A stretch of DNA of 64,000 nucleotides from Pantoea sp. CCBC3-3-1 (GCF_007981265.1 NZ_CP034363.1:3782001-3846000); one strand, 5' to 3'; shown: positions 43,317 through 53,866, counted from the stretch's first letter. The notes: generated from the sequence alone by a model not told the origin. Numbers and translations: made by a program.

Positions 43317-44456
43317 TTATGTCTTATGAGGCGCTGCTGGTGTAAACGGCATCATCCCTATTCCGAGAGCACCAAACGTAAGTAACGCGGTGGCAGCATG
43401 GGTGTGCGTATAAAGCTGACCGAACAGGACCGATCCTGCCACCTGACCGACAGCGAGCATTAAGAAAACCTGCCCCACACCTGAAGCCGGATCGCTTTCG
43501 TTAGCTGAAATGCCCCACACCAGCAAAACGCCAGAAAGAATAATGTAGCCAGCACCGCACATGGCGGCAGCAGGGTAGAACCATCCCGACGGCTCATTTT
43601 TTAGCGCCAGAACCACAAGCGGCAGAACCATAAGTAATAAAGCGCCGCGGTAAACCAGATTCATGCCAATCCTCTTCGCCACTGGCCCGGTCAGTACGCC
43701 TGAAATCCCCGCTCCGCCCGCGATCATCCACAGCCAGCTGATGGTTTGCGCATCCACGCCAGCGTGCTGTTGTAAAATCTGCGGACCAAAACTCCACCAG
43801 GCCGCGCTGATTATTCCACTGGCAAAAGCAATAGCCATAAGCCGCACCATTGCCGGGGCGGGCATTCGCCACCTGCTGCTGTTAGTTTGTACCGGGCTTG
43901 TTACTTTGTCAGCGGGCAGGTAGCGCAGGACCGGCAACAGGCATACCAGCGCAAGCGTGCCGAATACCAGGCAAGCGGCCCGCCAGCCGCCGGGGAGCAA
44001 AAGCAGAATGGGTACGGAGAGGATAATCCCGGCGCTGGTGCCGGCGTTAATGAAGGTGTTGATTTGTGACTGCCGCTTTGCGGCGATCAGCTGGTTAACG
44101 GCAACCGCGAGAGAAGGAGAAGCCATGCCCGGGCTCAGCCCAGCAACAGACAGCCCTACTGCAAGCATTAAGGGACTGAAGGAAAAAGCCAGTATTAGCA
44201 GACCGGCAGCTGCTAAAAAAGCTGCCGCTGCCGCCAACCCACGCGAGCCAAAATGCTTTATCAAAACCGGCGTGCTGATAATTGCCAGACAATAGGCAGC
44301 AAAACTACAGGCGGAGATCGCTCCCGCCGTACCGGTACTGAAAGGAATTTCCTTTATCACCGCAGGCAACATCAGTCCCCAGGAAAATCTGGCCATTCCA
44401 TAAGTAACGGCAATTAACGAGAAACCTGTGATACTCAGCGCCCGGGAAGTATTCAC
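43317..44456 (-). CDS. YbfB/YjiJ-type MFS transporter
   Basis: A 379-residue membrane protein with about 12 hydrophobic segments. The opening GFSLIAVTYGMARFSWGLMLP is typical of the YbfB/YjiJ group of MFS carriers, and GISANESDPASGVGQVF in the C-half supports it. The start codon is GTG at 44456, overlapping the TetR-family gene upstream by four bases (GTGA). Drug or metabolite export under the partner regulator is inferred; the substrate is unknown. Confidence 0.8.
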   Translation of the reverse strand: MNTSRALSITGFSLIAVTYGMARFSWGLMLPAVIKEIPFSTGTAGAISACSFAAYCLAIISTPVLIKHFGSRGLAAAAAFLAAAGLLILAFSFSPLMLAVGLSVAGLSPGMASPSLAVAVNQLIAAKRQSQINTFINAGTSAGIILSVPILLLLPGGWRAACLVFGTLALVCLLPVLRYLPADKVTSPVQTNSSRWRMPAPAMVRLMAIAFASGIISAAWWSFGPQILQQHAGVDAQTISWLWMIAGGAGISGVLTGPVAKRIGMNLVYRGALLLMVLPLVVLALKNEPSGWFYPAAAMCGAGYIILSGVLLVWGISANESDPASGVGQVFLMLAVGQVAGSVLFGQLYTHTHAATALLTFGALGIGMMPFTPAAPHKT

Positions 44457-44986
44457 TGTTTTTGACCGCAGGTTGCCAGAAGTTTTTTCGCCGCCTCTCC
44501 TGCATAAATCGCCGCTTGTGGACCCAATATCAGCGCTGAGGTAATGGCTCCTTCAAACAGCATCCACACCGCATCGGAAAGCGCTTCACCCGCAGAGTGT
44601 CGAAGACAGGAGGAGATGTATTCGCGCTGCCTGTAACGGTAATCAAGCGCCAGCGCCGCCAGATGCCGATCTTCTTCAGCATATTCGCCCCACGCTTTCA
44701 GGAACAGACATCCTAACGGGCCATTCTCCTGCATCCATTCGCTCTGAACCTCGAACAGCCGGGTGATGGCTTCGGAATGTTCCGGAGGAAGCAGTGCGGC
44801 AAAAAAGCGCTCTTGCCGCGTGGCCAACACCGCTTCAGTCAGCACTTCCCGCGAGGGGAAATAACGGTACAGCGTTCGGGTTGATACGCCCGCTTCATTA
44901 CAGATGCGATCCGTGCTGGTCGCATGAAACCCGTTGATATAGAACAGCCGCTCTGCGGCCTGGATGATGTCATCTTTTTTATTCAT
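44453..44986 (-). CDS. TetR-family transcriptional repressor
   Basis: A 177-residue regulator. The N-terminal helix-turn-helix domain is standard: AAERLFYINGFHATSTDRICNEAGVSTRTLYRYFPSREVL. The rest is a helical ligand domain with two central Cys/Trp-rich helices. A near-perfect palindrome six bases upstream is its probable operator. It is translationally coupled to the downstream MFS gene, so it probably controls both. The ligand is unknown. Confidence 0.9.
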   Translation of the reverse strand: MNKKDDIIQAAERLFYINGFHATSTDRICNEAGVSTRTLYRYFPSREVLTEAVLATRQERFFAALLPPEHSEAITRLFEVQSEWMQENGPLGCLFLKAWGEYAEEDRHLAALALDYRYRQREYISSCLRHSAGEALSDAVWMLFEGAITSALILGPQAAIYAGEAAKKLLATCGQKQ

Positions 44987-44991
44987 CCTTA

Positions 44992-45017
44992 AAAAGTAAA
45001 CCGATCGTTTTACTTTT
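44992..45017. promoter_or_regulatory. palindromic operator of the TetR-MFS operon
   Basis: The 26-base sequence AAAAGTAAA C CGATCG T TTTACTTTT is a palindrome with a single mismatched pair. It starts six bases upstream of the TetR-gene start, where repressor binding would block its transcription. The divergent acetyltransferase gene begins 110 bases away. Confidence 0.8.
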
Positions 45018-45126
45018 GCAAAAATATCGGCGGCAAAAAATGCTTTTTAGGGCGATAAACACGCTCATTAATTTTTTCTGTCAGATTTATGATTAAGATA
45101 AATAACGAAAAATCATGGAGTTCACT

Positions 45127-45648
45127 ATGAAAGTCATTTTACGCCCTTACGCTGACCCGGATGCACAGGCGTTTTCCGACGCGGTTCGTGACTCGCTGGA
45201 CACGCTTCAGCCATGGTTGCTCTGGGCGCATGAAGGGTTTAGTGAAGAAGAAGCGCGCAAATGGTTCGCTGCCACCCACATGCTGCGCGAAAAAGGAGAA
45301 GCGAACGAACTTGGGCTGTTTGCTGAAGATGGCCGTTTACTGGGAGGTGCAGGCCTGCGTTACTCCAGCGGTCAACTCAATCACTGCTCAATTGGCTATT
45401 GGGTACGTAGTAGCGAACAGGGCCAGGGTATAGCCTCCCAGGCCGTTCGTTATCTGGTCGACATGGCATGGCAAAGCCCGGAAAGGGAAATTGTGGAAAT
45501 CCTGGCCGTGGAAGGAAATACCGCCAGCCGCCGTGTTGCGGAAAAATGTGGCGCCAAATTTATTGGCATACAATATGGCCTGATTGTATTAGACAGTGGT
45601 CCGGTGAATACCGCGATCTATCATTTCCACCGACCGTCGCCACATTAA
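45127..45648 (+). CDS. GNAT-family N-acetyltransferase (RimJ/RimL type)
   Basis: A 173-residue acetyltransferase. The RimJ/RimL-like fold is seen in LRPYADPDAQAF, the SIGYWVRSSEQGQGIASQAV acetyl-CoA loop and the VEGNTASRRVAEKCGAKF segment. Start is set at the ATG at 45127, with GGAG six bases upstream; the ATG at 45115 contains that ribosome site. The substrate (ribosomal protein N-terminus, amino acid or drug) cannot be told. It is divergent from the TetR gene. Confidence 0.85.
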   Translation: MKVILRPYADPDAQAFSDAVRDSLDTLQPWLLWAHEGFSEEEARKWFAATHMLREKGEANELGLFAEDGRLLGGAGLRYSSGQLNHCSIGYWVRSSEQGQGIASQAVRYLVDMAWQSPEREIVEILAVEGNTASRRVAEKCGAKFIGIQYGLIVLDSGPVNTAIYHFHRPSPH

Positions 45649-45723
45649 CAGTCTGCATAAGCACTCTGAGCCAGTTTGATTATTACCCCTTCTGAGCCTC
45701 TTTTATCTGAACAGGAAATAGAA

Positions 45724-46416
45724 ATGAACAAGCCCGCCCGCATTGCCCTTGTTGGTGATTATCGTCCTGAAGCTGTTGCTCATCAGGCCATTCCGCCTGC
45801 TGTCAAACTGGCCGCTGCTTCACTGGATATTCCAGTGACCGCAGAATGGCTCCCCACCGAAACCGTGACCAGCCCTGCCATATTTGAAAATTTTGACGCC
45901 ATCTGGGTAGTACCCGGCAGTCCTTATAAAAACGATCATGGTGCGTATATGGCAATTACTTACGCACGTGAAAACAATATCCCGTTTCTGGGTTCATGCG
46001 GCGGCTTTCAGTATGCGGTCATTGAATATGCCCGCAGCGTAATGGGCTGGCACGATGCCATTCATGCAGAAACGGATACTAAAGGGCGCGTGGTGATTGC
46101 GCCGTTAAGCTGCTCTCTTGTGGAAAAAACCGGTGATATCGTTATCGCGCCTGATTCGGTGATTGCCAAAGCCTATGGCTGTCTGCAAACACATGAAGGT
46201 TATCACTGCAACTTCGGCGTAAACCCGGAATTTGTCGCCGAACTGGAAGGATTCCCCCTTCAGATTACCGCCTGGGATAGCGAAGGAGATGTACGCGGCG
46301 TTGAGTTACCGGATCATAAATATTTTGTCGCCACGCTGTTCCAGTCAGAGCGGGCTGCCCTGCGCAATGCGCTTTCACCGCTGGTGGTGGAGCTGATCAA
46401 AGCGGCATACCGCTAA
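45724..46416 (+). CDS. CTP-synthase-C-terminal-like class I glutamine amidotransferase protein
   Basis: A 230-residue stand-alone protein resembling the glutaminase half of CTP synthase. The nucleophile elbow is GSCGGFQY, with Cys92; a likely catalytic His lies in THEGYH and an oxyanion-type PGSPY segment near residue 65. Start 45724 (MNKPARIALVG) has AGGAAA upstream. No synthase partner is adjacent, so its acceptor is unknown. Annotators sometimes call the family 'CTP synthase C-terminal region-related (seleno)protein'; here the residue is an ordinary Cys. Confidence 0.75.
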   Translation: MNKPARIALVGDYRPEAVAHQAIPPAVKLAAASLDIPVTAEWLPTETVTSPAIFENFDAIWVVPGSPYKNDHGAYMAITYARENNIPFLGSCGGFQYAVIEYARSVMGWHDAIHAETDTKGRVVIAPLSCSLVEKTGDIVIAPDSVIAKAYGCLQTHEGYHCNFGVNPEFVAELEGFPLQITAWDSEGDVRGVELPDHKYFVATLFQSERAALRNALSPLVVELIKAAYR

Positions 46417-46461
46417 ACTTTTGGCAGAGCGCCAGGAATACAGGCACGTTATAAAATAACG

Positions 46462-46483
46462 CCCTGCCGCAGGCAGGGTTTTA
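46462..46483 (+). terminator. terminator after the amidotransferase gene
   Basis: Stem CCCTGCC/GGCAGGG with a three-base loop is followed by TTTTA on the plus strand. Confidence 0.85.
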
Positions 46484-46510
46484 CGGACCTTCAGCTCGCC
46501 TGGGTTTGTA

Positions 46511-47809
46511 TTACTCTTTTAAAGCAGCATTTACGTTGCCAATCGCTTCGACCACCTGAGAAGCATTCAGCTGGATGTCGGCAACCACCTTCCCCGCTTT
46601 CTGCGCCAGGGTGACGCCTTGTTCTGCCCTGTTTCGACTGGCTTCGATATTTTTTAATGCCTGGTTCGCTAACGTATGGTTGTCCCGAACCACGCCTTCA
46701 ATTTCCTGCGTGGCGCGATTGATATTGGCGGCCAACGTTCTGACTTCACTAGCAACGACGGCAAAACTGCGCCCATGCGTACCGGCTCGGGCCGCTTCTA
46801 CAGCAGCATTCAGCGCCAGCAGGTTGGTCTGATCGGCAATATTGCGAATTGTTTCCACTCTTTCACTGATATGGAGAGACTGCGTATTCAGGTTGGTAAT
46901 TTCTCCGGTAACGGTTTGCAGCTCAGCGGCAATAGCATTCATTACCGTTACGCTGCCCTCGATTACCGTTGCCCCGGTACGTGTATTTTCCTGAGTATCA
47001 ATTGCGGCGTGCAAGGCATGTTGTGCCGCGTCGCGCTCCTGCTGATTTTTGATTACCTGGGCCGTGACGTCACTGGCAAACTTCACAACCTTGTAAGGCC
47101 GATTATTTTCATCAAACACCGGATTGTAAGTTGCCCGCAGCCAGACCGTTTCTCCACGCTTATTAATGCGCTCAAACTGACCAGATATAAAATCGCCGTG
47201 CTTCAGACGCGCCCAAAACTGCCTGTATTCCGTGCTGTTACGTATTTCCTCAGAACAGAACATCCTGTGATGACGTCCGGTAATCTCTTCGGGCGTATAG
47301 CCCATGACGCTGAAGAAATTATCGTTAGCTTTAATTATTTCACCTTCCGGCGTAAAGGTGATTACCGCCATGGAGCGTTCCATTGCGGTGGTCATCGCAC
47401 GCTGTTCCATCGCATCTTCAATATGCGAAGTAATATCTGAAGCCAGCTTCACAATTTTAACTACCCGACCCTGCCGATTTTTTACCGGAATGTAGTGCGC
47501 TTCCAGCCATACCGGCGTGCCGCTTTTCGTCAGCCGCATAAATTTATCGCTGAAGCTTTCTCCTTTGCCCAAACGTCGCCAGAAATGCGCATATCCAGCC
47601 GAAGCAGGCCATTCAGGAGAGCAGAAGATCCGATGATGCTGCCCAACAATTTCTTTCAGACCGTAACCCATTGCACTAAGAAACAGGGGGTTGGCTGAAA
47701 GAATAGTGCCGTCAGGCTTGAATTCGATACAGGCCACGGCGCGTTGTAAAGAGCGGAGCGTGTCCGCCGCATAACGCTTAACGAAAAAGGATTTAATATG
47801 ACTGAACAT
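46511..47809 (-). CDS. soluble double-PAS methyl-accepting chemotaxis-type protein (BdlA-like)
   Basis: A 432-residue cytosolic sensor without a membrane helix. Two PAS domains, about residues 20-135 and 142-258, share the pattern [26 protein letters not shown] / [26 protein letters not shown]. The C-terminal part (~290-432) is a methyl-accepting signalling hairpin with the tip [23 protein letters not shown]. This PAS-PAS-MCP layout is that of Pseudomonas BdlA, which links redox or energy signals to biofilm dispersal, and of Aer-like aerotaxis receptors. No che genes are nearby, and no C-terminal CheR pentapeptide is visible. Confidence 0.88.
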   Translation of the reverse strand: MFSHIKSFFVKRYAADTLRSLQRAVACIEFKPDGTILSANPLFLSAMGYGLKEIVGQHHRIFCSPEWPASAGYAHFWRRLGKGESFSDKFMRLTKSGTPVWLEAHYIPVKNRQGRVVKIVKLASDITSHIEDAMEQRAMTTAMERSMAVITFTPEGEIIKANDNFFSVMGYTPEEITGRHHRMFCSEEIRNSTEYRQFWARLKHGDFISGQFERINKRGETVWLRATYNPVFDENNRPYKVVKFASDVTAQVIKNQQERDAAQHALHAAIDTQENTRTGATVIEGSVTVMNAIAAELQTVTGEITNLNTQSLHISERVETIRNIADQTNLLALNAAVEAARAGTHGRSFAVVASEVRTLAANINRATQEIEGVVRDNHTLANQALKNIEASRNRAEQGVTLAQKAGKVVADIQLNASQVVEAIGNVNAALKE

Positions 47810-48006
47810 AACTGAGCGCCCACTCTTATGATTATTGTAGTGAGTATCGGCACGCTTTTAAGTTGATTTAATTTATAAATGTTATTACTTCAATCGGTAC
47901 TACCTTTTACGCAGCTCTTAACTGGATGTATTAGCGAAGTCAGAAGCGGGAAAAAACGAGTTTTGCTTATCGCGGGCGCGAACCGCTAAGCCCGCGAAAA
48001 AGACAT

Positions 48007-48038
48007 AAAAAAAGGGCCGACCTTTCGGTCAGCCCTTT
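48007..48038 (-). terminator. terminator of the rpsP-rplS operon
   Basis: On the minus strand, AAGGGC-TGACC / GGTCG-GCCCTT with a GAAA loop is followed by seven T residues. Confidence 0.9.
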
Positions 48039-48051
48039 ATTCACTATTAAC

Positions 48052-49231
<1,180 letters not shown>

Positions 49232-49266
49232 CGACTGCGCCGGTGTTTTACCGCTATTCCCGGAGC

Positions 49267-49815
49267 TCAAAAACCAGGATCCCAATCTACTTCAATGGTG
49301 CCGGTAGTGAGATCGACATTCTTGATAACCTGTCCATCAAGGAACGGGATCAGCCGCTCCTTCGCACCGAATGCATCCTTCAGGTTTGCCTTCACGACGA
49401 GAACGTCGTTCGAACCGGTTTCCATCATCTCAGTGACTTTGCCCAGTTCATAGCCTTCCGTGGTGACAACCTGGCAACCCATAAGGTCTTTCCAGTAATA
49501 GTCACCGCTTTCAAGCGCTGGCAGTTGCTCAGAATCCACGACAATTTCGCAATTGGTCAGCAGACCTGCCGCATCACGATCGTCAATGCCTTTGACTTTG
49601 ATGATCATGTCCTGATTGTGGCGCTTCCAGCCTTCCAGCTCGATTAGCTGCCATTGACCCGCTCGCTGGATAAACCAGGGCTGATAGTCAAAAATGCTTT
49701 CGGCATCTTCGGTGGAGGAAAACACTTTGAGCCAACCACGGATACCGTAGGCCGATCCCATCTTCCCTAAAACGATCGGGTTAGCGGGAGGCTGGGCGGT
49801 GAGTTGCTTGCTCAT
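49267..49815 (-). CDS. rimM: 16S rRNA maturation factor RimM
   Basis: RimM helps mature the 30S head, binding S19. It has an N-terminal RimM fold ([21 protein letters not shown]) and a C-terminal PRC barrel ([22 protein letters not shown]). The start at 49815 (MSKQLTAQ) gives 182 residues, equal to E. coli. An in-frame ATG three codons upstream is less likely. Confidence 0.97.
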   Translation of the reverse strand: MSKQLTAQPPANPIVLGKMGSAYGIRGWLKVFSSTEDAESIFDYQPWFIQRAGQWQLIELEGWKRHNQDMIIKVKGIDDRDAAGLLTNCEIVVDSEQLPALESGDYYWKDLMGCQVVTTEGYELGKVTEMMETGSNDVLVVKANLKDAFGAKERLIPFLDGQVIKNVDLTTGTIEVDWDPGF

Positions 49816-49833
49816 GTTGACCACCGTGACAGA

Positions 49834-50082
49834 TTAAGCTGCTTTCTTAGCTTCTTTGATCAGCGCACCAACGCGATCAGAGAGAGTTGCGCCCTGGCCA
49901 ACCCAGTGCTCAATGCGGTCCAGGTCCAGACGCAGTGCTTCAGCCTGACCAGATGCGATCGGGTTGAAGAAACCAACGCGCTCGATGAAACGACCGTTGC
50001 GTGCATTGCGGCTATCGGTTACGACTACCTGATAAAACGGACGCTTTTTAGCGCCGTGACGTGCCAAACGAATTGTTACCAT
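49834..50082 (-). CDS. rpsP: 30S ribosomal protein S16
   Basis: S16 is an early-binding 30S protein, 82 residues: [20 protein letters not shown] is nearly invariant. The last segment LIKEAKKAA is the expected tail. It is the first gene of the operon and has an AAAGAGGAT ribosome site. Confidence 0.98.
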   Translation of the reverse strand: MVTIRLARHGAKKRPFYQVVVTDSRNARNGRFIERVGFFNPIASGQAEALRLDLDRIEHWVGQGATLSDRVGALIKEAKKAA

Positions 50083-50108
50083 AACATCCTCTTTAGTGAA
50101 TAAAACAA

Positions 50109-50137
50109 CCGGGCCCCATTGAGGGAACGGGGCCCGG
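50109..50137. terminator. strong GC hairpin between ffh and rpsP
   Basis: A perfect nine-base stem CCGGGCCCC/GGGGCCCGG with an 11-base loop. On the minus strand it is followed by TTGTTTTA, so it may end ffh transcripts reading... no: ffh ends at 50219, upstream in that direction, so it can terminate ffh before rpsP or act in the rpsP leader. Confidence 0.7.
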
Positions 50138-50218
50138 GTGCAATATAAAAAGCCCGAAAATTTTACTCATTTTGGCGCAAAAAGCAATCTAATTCGCCTG
50201 AGCGCATTTCCGGCTGAC

Positions 50219-51580
50219 TTAGCGGCCCGGGAAGCCCGGCGGCATCATACCTTTCATGCCGCGCATCATCTTCGCCATACCGCCCTTTTTCATCTTCTTC
50301 ATCATACGCTGCATGTCGTCAAACTGCTTGAGTAAGCGGTTAACGTCCTGCACCTGCATGCCGGAACCGGTCGCGATACGACGCTTACGCGATCCTTTAA
50401 TGATCTCTGGCTTTTCGCGCTCTTTGCGCGTCATGGAATTGATCATCGCTTCCATACGCACCAGCACTTTATCGTCCATCTGCGACTTAACGTTGTCCGG
50501 CAGCTGTCCCATGCCCGGCAGTTTGCCCATCAGGCTGGCCATACCGCCCATGTTACGCATCTGTTTCAGCTGCTCCAGGAAGTCGTTCAGATCGAAGCCG
50601 TCGCCTTTTTTCAGCTTGCTGGCAAGCTTCTCTGCCTGCGCACGGTCAACTTTGCTTTCGATATCTTCGATCAGCGACAGGACATCGCCCATTCCCAAAA
50701 TACGAGAAGCAATACGATCCGGATAGAACGGCTCAAGGGCGTCAGTTTTTTCACCGACACCCATAAATTTGATTGGCTTGCCGGTGATATGCCGGATAGA
50801 AAGCGCGGCGCCGCCACGGGCATCACCGTCAACCTTAGTCAGAACCACACCGGTCAGCGGCAGCGCTTCGTTAAACGCTTTCGCCGTATTAGCAGCATCC
50901 TGACCGGTCATCGCATCGACAACAAACAGGGTTTCAACCGGATTAATCGCGGCGTGAACCTGTTTGATCTCGTCCATCATCGCTTCGTCTACGTGCAGAC
51001 GGCCCGCGGTATCCACCAGCAGCACATCATAGAACTTCAGCTTAGCCTGCTGCAGCGCATTTTTAACGATGTCGACCGGCTTCTGGCTCAGATCTGACGG
51101 GCAGAAATCAACGCCGACCTGTTCCGCCAGTGTTTCCAGCTGTTTGATCGCCGCCGGGCGATAAACGTCAGCTGAAACCACCAGCACTTTTTTCTTGTGC
51201 TTTTCGCGCAGGAACTTACCCAGTTTGCCGACGCTGGTAGTTTTACCCGCACCTTGCAAACCCGCCATCAGCACGACGGCTGGCGGCTGGGCGGCCAGAT
51301 TAAGCGTGTTGTTCTCCGCGCCCATGGCGGCAACCAGCTCATTCTGTACGATTTTTACAAACTCCTGACCCGGCGTCAGGCTTTTGTTGACGTCGTGACC
51401 TACGGCGCGTTCTTTAACGCGGCCGATGAAGTCACGCACTACCGGCAGCGCAACATCCGCTTCCAGCAGCGCCATGCGCACTTCACGCAGGGTGTCTTTA
51501 ATGTTGTCTTCTGTCAGCCGTCCACGGCCGCTGATATTGCGCAGGGTCTGCGACAATCTGTCGGTTAAATTATCAAACAT
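50219..51580 (-). CDS. ffh: signal recognition particle protein Ffh
   Basis: Ffh with 4.5S RNA targets nascent inner-membrane proteins to FtsY. Start 51580 (MFDNLTDRLS) gives 453 residues, the E. coli length. The N domain (1-~85) and G domain (GLQGAGKTT, DTAGR, TKVDGDARGG) are followed by the methionine-rich M domain (from ~300), which ends GGMAKMMRGMKGMMPPGFPGR. It is divergent from ypjD. Confidence 0.98.
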   Translation of the reverse strand: MFDNLTDRLSQTLRNISGRGRLTEDNIKDTLREVRMALLEADVALPVVRDFIGRVKERAVGHDVNKSLTPGQEFVKIVQNELVAAMGAENNTLNLAAQPPAVVLMAGLQGAGKTTSVGKLGKFLREKHKKKVLVVSADVYRPAAIKQLETLAEQVGVDFCPSDLSQKPVDIVKNALQQAKLKFYDVLLVDTAGRLHVDEAMMDEIKQVHAAINPVETLFVVDAMTGQDAANTAKAFNEALPLTGVVLTKVDGDARGGAALSIRHITGKPIKFMGVGEKTDALEPFYPDRIASRILGMGDVLSLIEDIESKVDRAQAEKLASKLKKGDGFDLNDFLEQLKQMRNMGGMASLMGKLPGMGQLPDNVKSQMDDKVLVRMEAMINSMTRKEREKPEIIKGSRKRRIATGSGMQVQDVNRLLKQFDDMQRMMKKMKKGGMAKMMRGMKGMMPPGFPGR

Positions 51581-51738
51581 CGTCTCTCGCTCAACGTAAT
51601 GAGAGGTCGCCAGGCGACACAATGGCGCGGATTATAACATGAAGACGCTGCGATCTCAGCCATCTGAGTTGAGATCGTTTGGAGCCAGCAGCCGCTGGCG
51701 CTATACTGATTTTTTTCATAGTCTTGCCGGTACCACCT

Positions 51739-52530
51739 ATGTCCGTTTTTGCGATTCTGGCGCTGCTCGCCTACTCCTTCAGTCTTGCACTGATCATTCC
51801 AAGCCTGCTGCGCAAGCAAAGCGCCTGGCGACGTCTGGCGGTGATTTCGGCTTTTCTTGCGCTGATCTGCCATGCCGTGGCGTTAGAACAGCGTATTTTT
51901 GCCATGGACAGTGGTCAGAACCTCAGCCTGTTGAATATCGGCTCGCTGGTCAGTCTGCTGATTTGCGCCATCATGACTATCGTGGCTTCCCGTAACCGGG
52001 GCTGGATATTGCTGCCGATAGTTTACAGCTTCGCGCTTATTAACCTGGCTTTTGCGACCTTCGTTCCCAATGCTTTCATCACTCATCTGGAAACCACACC
52101 GGGAATGATGGTGCATATTGGCCTGGCGCTTTTTGCCTACGCAACGCTGATTATTGCAGCGCTTTATGCCTTACAGCTGGCCTGGATTGACTGGCTGTTG
52201 AAGAACAAAAAGCTGGCGTTCAATAACGATATCCCCCCGCTGATGTCTATTGAGCGTAAAATGTTTCACATCACCCAGGTCGGTGTGGTGTTGCTGACGC
52301 TGGTGCTTTGTACCGGCCTGTTCTATATGCACGATCTCTTCAGCCGGGAGAATGTTGATAAGGCTGTCCTGTCGATTCTCGCCTGGTTTGTGTATGTCGT
52401 TTTGCTCTGGGGTCATTATCATGAAGGCTGGCGGGGACGCCGCGTAGCCTGGTTCAATTTTGGCGGCGCATTTTTGCTGACGATGGCGTATTTCGGTAGC
52501 CGGATGCTGCAACATTTTCTGACCTCCTGA
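51739..52530 (+). CDS. ypjD: CcsA/CorE-type inner-membrane protein YpjD
   Basis: YpjD (also named CorE) has about eight membrane helices and belongs to the cytochrome c assembly (CcsA-like) fold; in Salmonella it affects magnesium/cobalt homeostasis. Start 51739 (MSVFAILALLAYSFSL) gives 263 residues, as in E. coli. The histidine near TPGMMVHIGLALF and the LLWGHYHEGWRGRR segment are family features. It is 25 bases upstream of corB and probably co-transcribed. Confidence 0.92.
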   Translation: MSVFAILALLAYSFSLALIIPSLLRKQSAWRRLAVISAFLALICHAVALEQRIFAMDSGQNLSLLNIGSLVSLLICAIMTIVASRNRGWILLPIVYSFALINLAFATFVPNAFITHLETTPGMMVHIGLALFAYATLIIAALYALQLAWIDWLLKNKKLAFNNDIPPLMSIERKMFHITQVGVVLLTLVLCTGLFYMHDLFSRENVDKAVLSILAWFVYVVLLWGHYHEGWRGRRVAWFNFGGAFLLTMAYFGSRMLQHFLTS

Positions 52531-52555
52531 TCCCCAACCACAAGGAATTCCCTCG

Positions 52556-53842
52556 TTGGAACACGTTTCGACCACCACACTGATTATTATTCTGTTTGTT
52601 ATGGTTCTGGTTTCGGCCTGGTTCGCCGGCTCCGAAACCGGCATGATGACTCTTAACCGCTATAAGCTGCGTCACCTGGCTAAAAACGGCAATCGCGCTG
52701 CGCGCCGGGTAGAAAAATTGCTGCGTCGGCCCGATCGCTTACTCAGCCTGGTGCTTATCGGCAACAATCTGGTCAATATCCTGGCCTCCGCTCTGGCGAC
52801 CATTGTGGGTATGCGCCTGCATGGCGATGAAGGCGTGGCCATTGCGACCGGGATTCTGACCTTTGTCGTGCTGGTTTTTGCCGAGGTACTGCCGAAAACC
52901 GTTGCCGCGCTCTATCCCGAAAAGGTCGCTTTCCCGAGCAGTCTGCTGCTGGGGCCGCTCCAGATTGTTATGCTGCCGCTGGTCTGGCTACTGAATACCA
53001 TCACCCGTATTTTGATGCGTATGGTCGGCATGAAAACCGACAGCTCAGCCAACTCGGCTTTAAGTAAGGAAGAGTTGCGCACTATCGTTTACGAATCACG
53101 AACGCTGATGTCTCATCGTAATCAGGATATGCTGCTGTCGGTGCTGGATCTGGAGAAAGTGAACGTTGATGACATCATGGTGCCGCGCAATGAAATTGTC
53201 GGCATCAATATCAATGACGACTGGAAATCTATCGTTCGCCAGCTGACTCACTCCCCGCACGGCCATATTGTGCTGTATCGCGACTCGCTCGATGACACCA
53301 TCAGCATGCTCCGCGTGCGTGAGGCCTATCGTCTGATGACCGAAAAGAAAGAGTTCACCAAAGAGGTGATGCTGCGTGCGGCGGACGAAATCTACTACGT
53401 TCCACAGGGCACGCCACTGAATATTCAGCTGGTAAAATTCCAGCGGAATAAGAAAAAGGTTGGCCTGGTGGTCGATGAGTACGGCGATATTAAAGGACTG
53501 GTGACGATTGAAGACATTCTCGAAGAGATCGTTGGCGATTTCACCACCTCAATGTCTCCCTCACTGGCAGAAGAAGTGATGCCGCAAAACGATGGCTCAG
53601 TGCTAATTGAAGGCAGTGCTAACGTACGAGAACTGAACAAGGCGTTTAACTGGCAGCTGCCGGAAGAGGAAGCGCGTACGGTTAACGGTATGATTCTGGA
53701 AGTGCTGGAAGATATTCCGCTGCCGAATACCACAGTGCATATTGGGCACTATGCGGTTGATATTCTGGACGTGCAGGAAAATATGATTAAGCAGGTGCGC
53801 GTTACGCCGCAGAAGACCCTAAAAGAGTCTGTAGAATCCTGA
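52556..53842 (+). CDS. corB: CNNM/CorC-family transporter-associated protein CorB
   Basis: CorB (YfjD) acts in magnesium/cobalt efflux or its control. The 428 residues consist of a DUF21 membrane domain (about 1-190, three or four helices), a CBS-pair domain (~200-335, DDIMVPRNEIVGI and GLVVDEYGDIKGLVTIEDILEEIVGD) and a CorC_HlyC domain. The start is TTG at 52556 with AAGGA nine bases upstream. In E. coli this gene is followed by other genes, not luxS. Confidence 0.93.
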   Translation: MEHVSTTTLIIILFVMVLVSAWFAGSETGMMTLNRYKLRHLAKNGNRAARRVEKLLRRPDRLLSLVLIGNNLVNILASALATIVGMRLHGDEGVAIATGILTFVVLVFAEVLPKTVAALYPEKVAFPSSLLLGPLQIVMLPLVWLLNTITRILMRMVGMKTDSSANSALSKEELRTIVYESRTLMSHRNQDMLLSVLDLEKVNVDDIMVPRNEIVGININDDWKSIVRQLTHSPHGHIVLYRDSLDDTISMLRVREAYRLMTEKKEFTKEVMLRAADEIYYVPQGTPLNIQLVKFQRNKKKVGLVVDEYGDIKGLVTIEDILEEIVGDFTTSMSPSLAEEVMPQNDGSVLIEGSANVRELNKAFNWQLPEEEARTVNGMILEVLEDIPLPNTTVHIGHYAVDILDVQENMIKQVRVTPQKTLKESVES

Positions 53843-53845
53843 ACT

Positions 53846-53866
53846 CGTCCCGGTCAGGCCGGGACG
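53846..53866. terminator. hairpin between convergent corB and luxS
   Basis: Stem CGTCCCGG/CCGGGACG with a five-base loop. Neither side has a T-run, so termination may be weak or rho-assisted. Confidence 0.55.

Noticed and set aside
45115..45126. Earlier ATG of the acetyltransferase gene
   Set aside because: That ATG forms part of the GGAG ribosome site of the downstream ATG.
46676..47440. 254-codon open frame antisense to the PAS-MCP gene
   Set aside because: It is fully contained in a gene with strong domain evidence on the other strand. It has no family resemblance and no sensible ribosome site.
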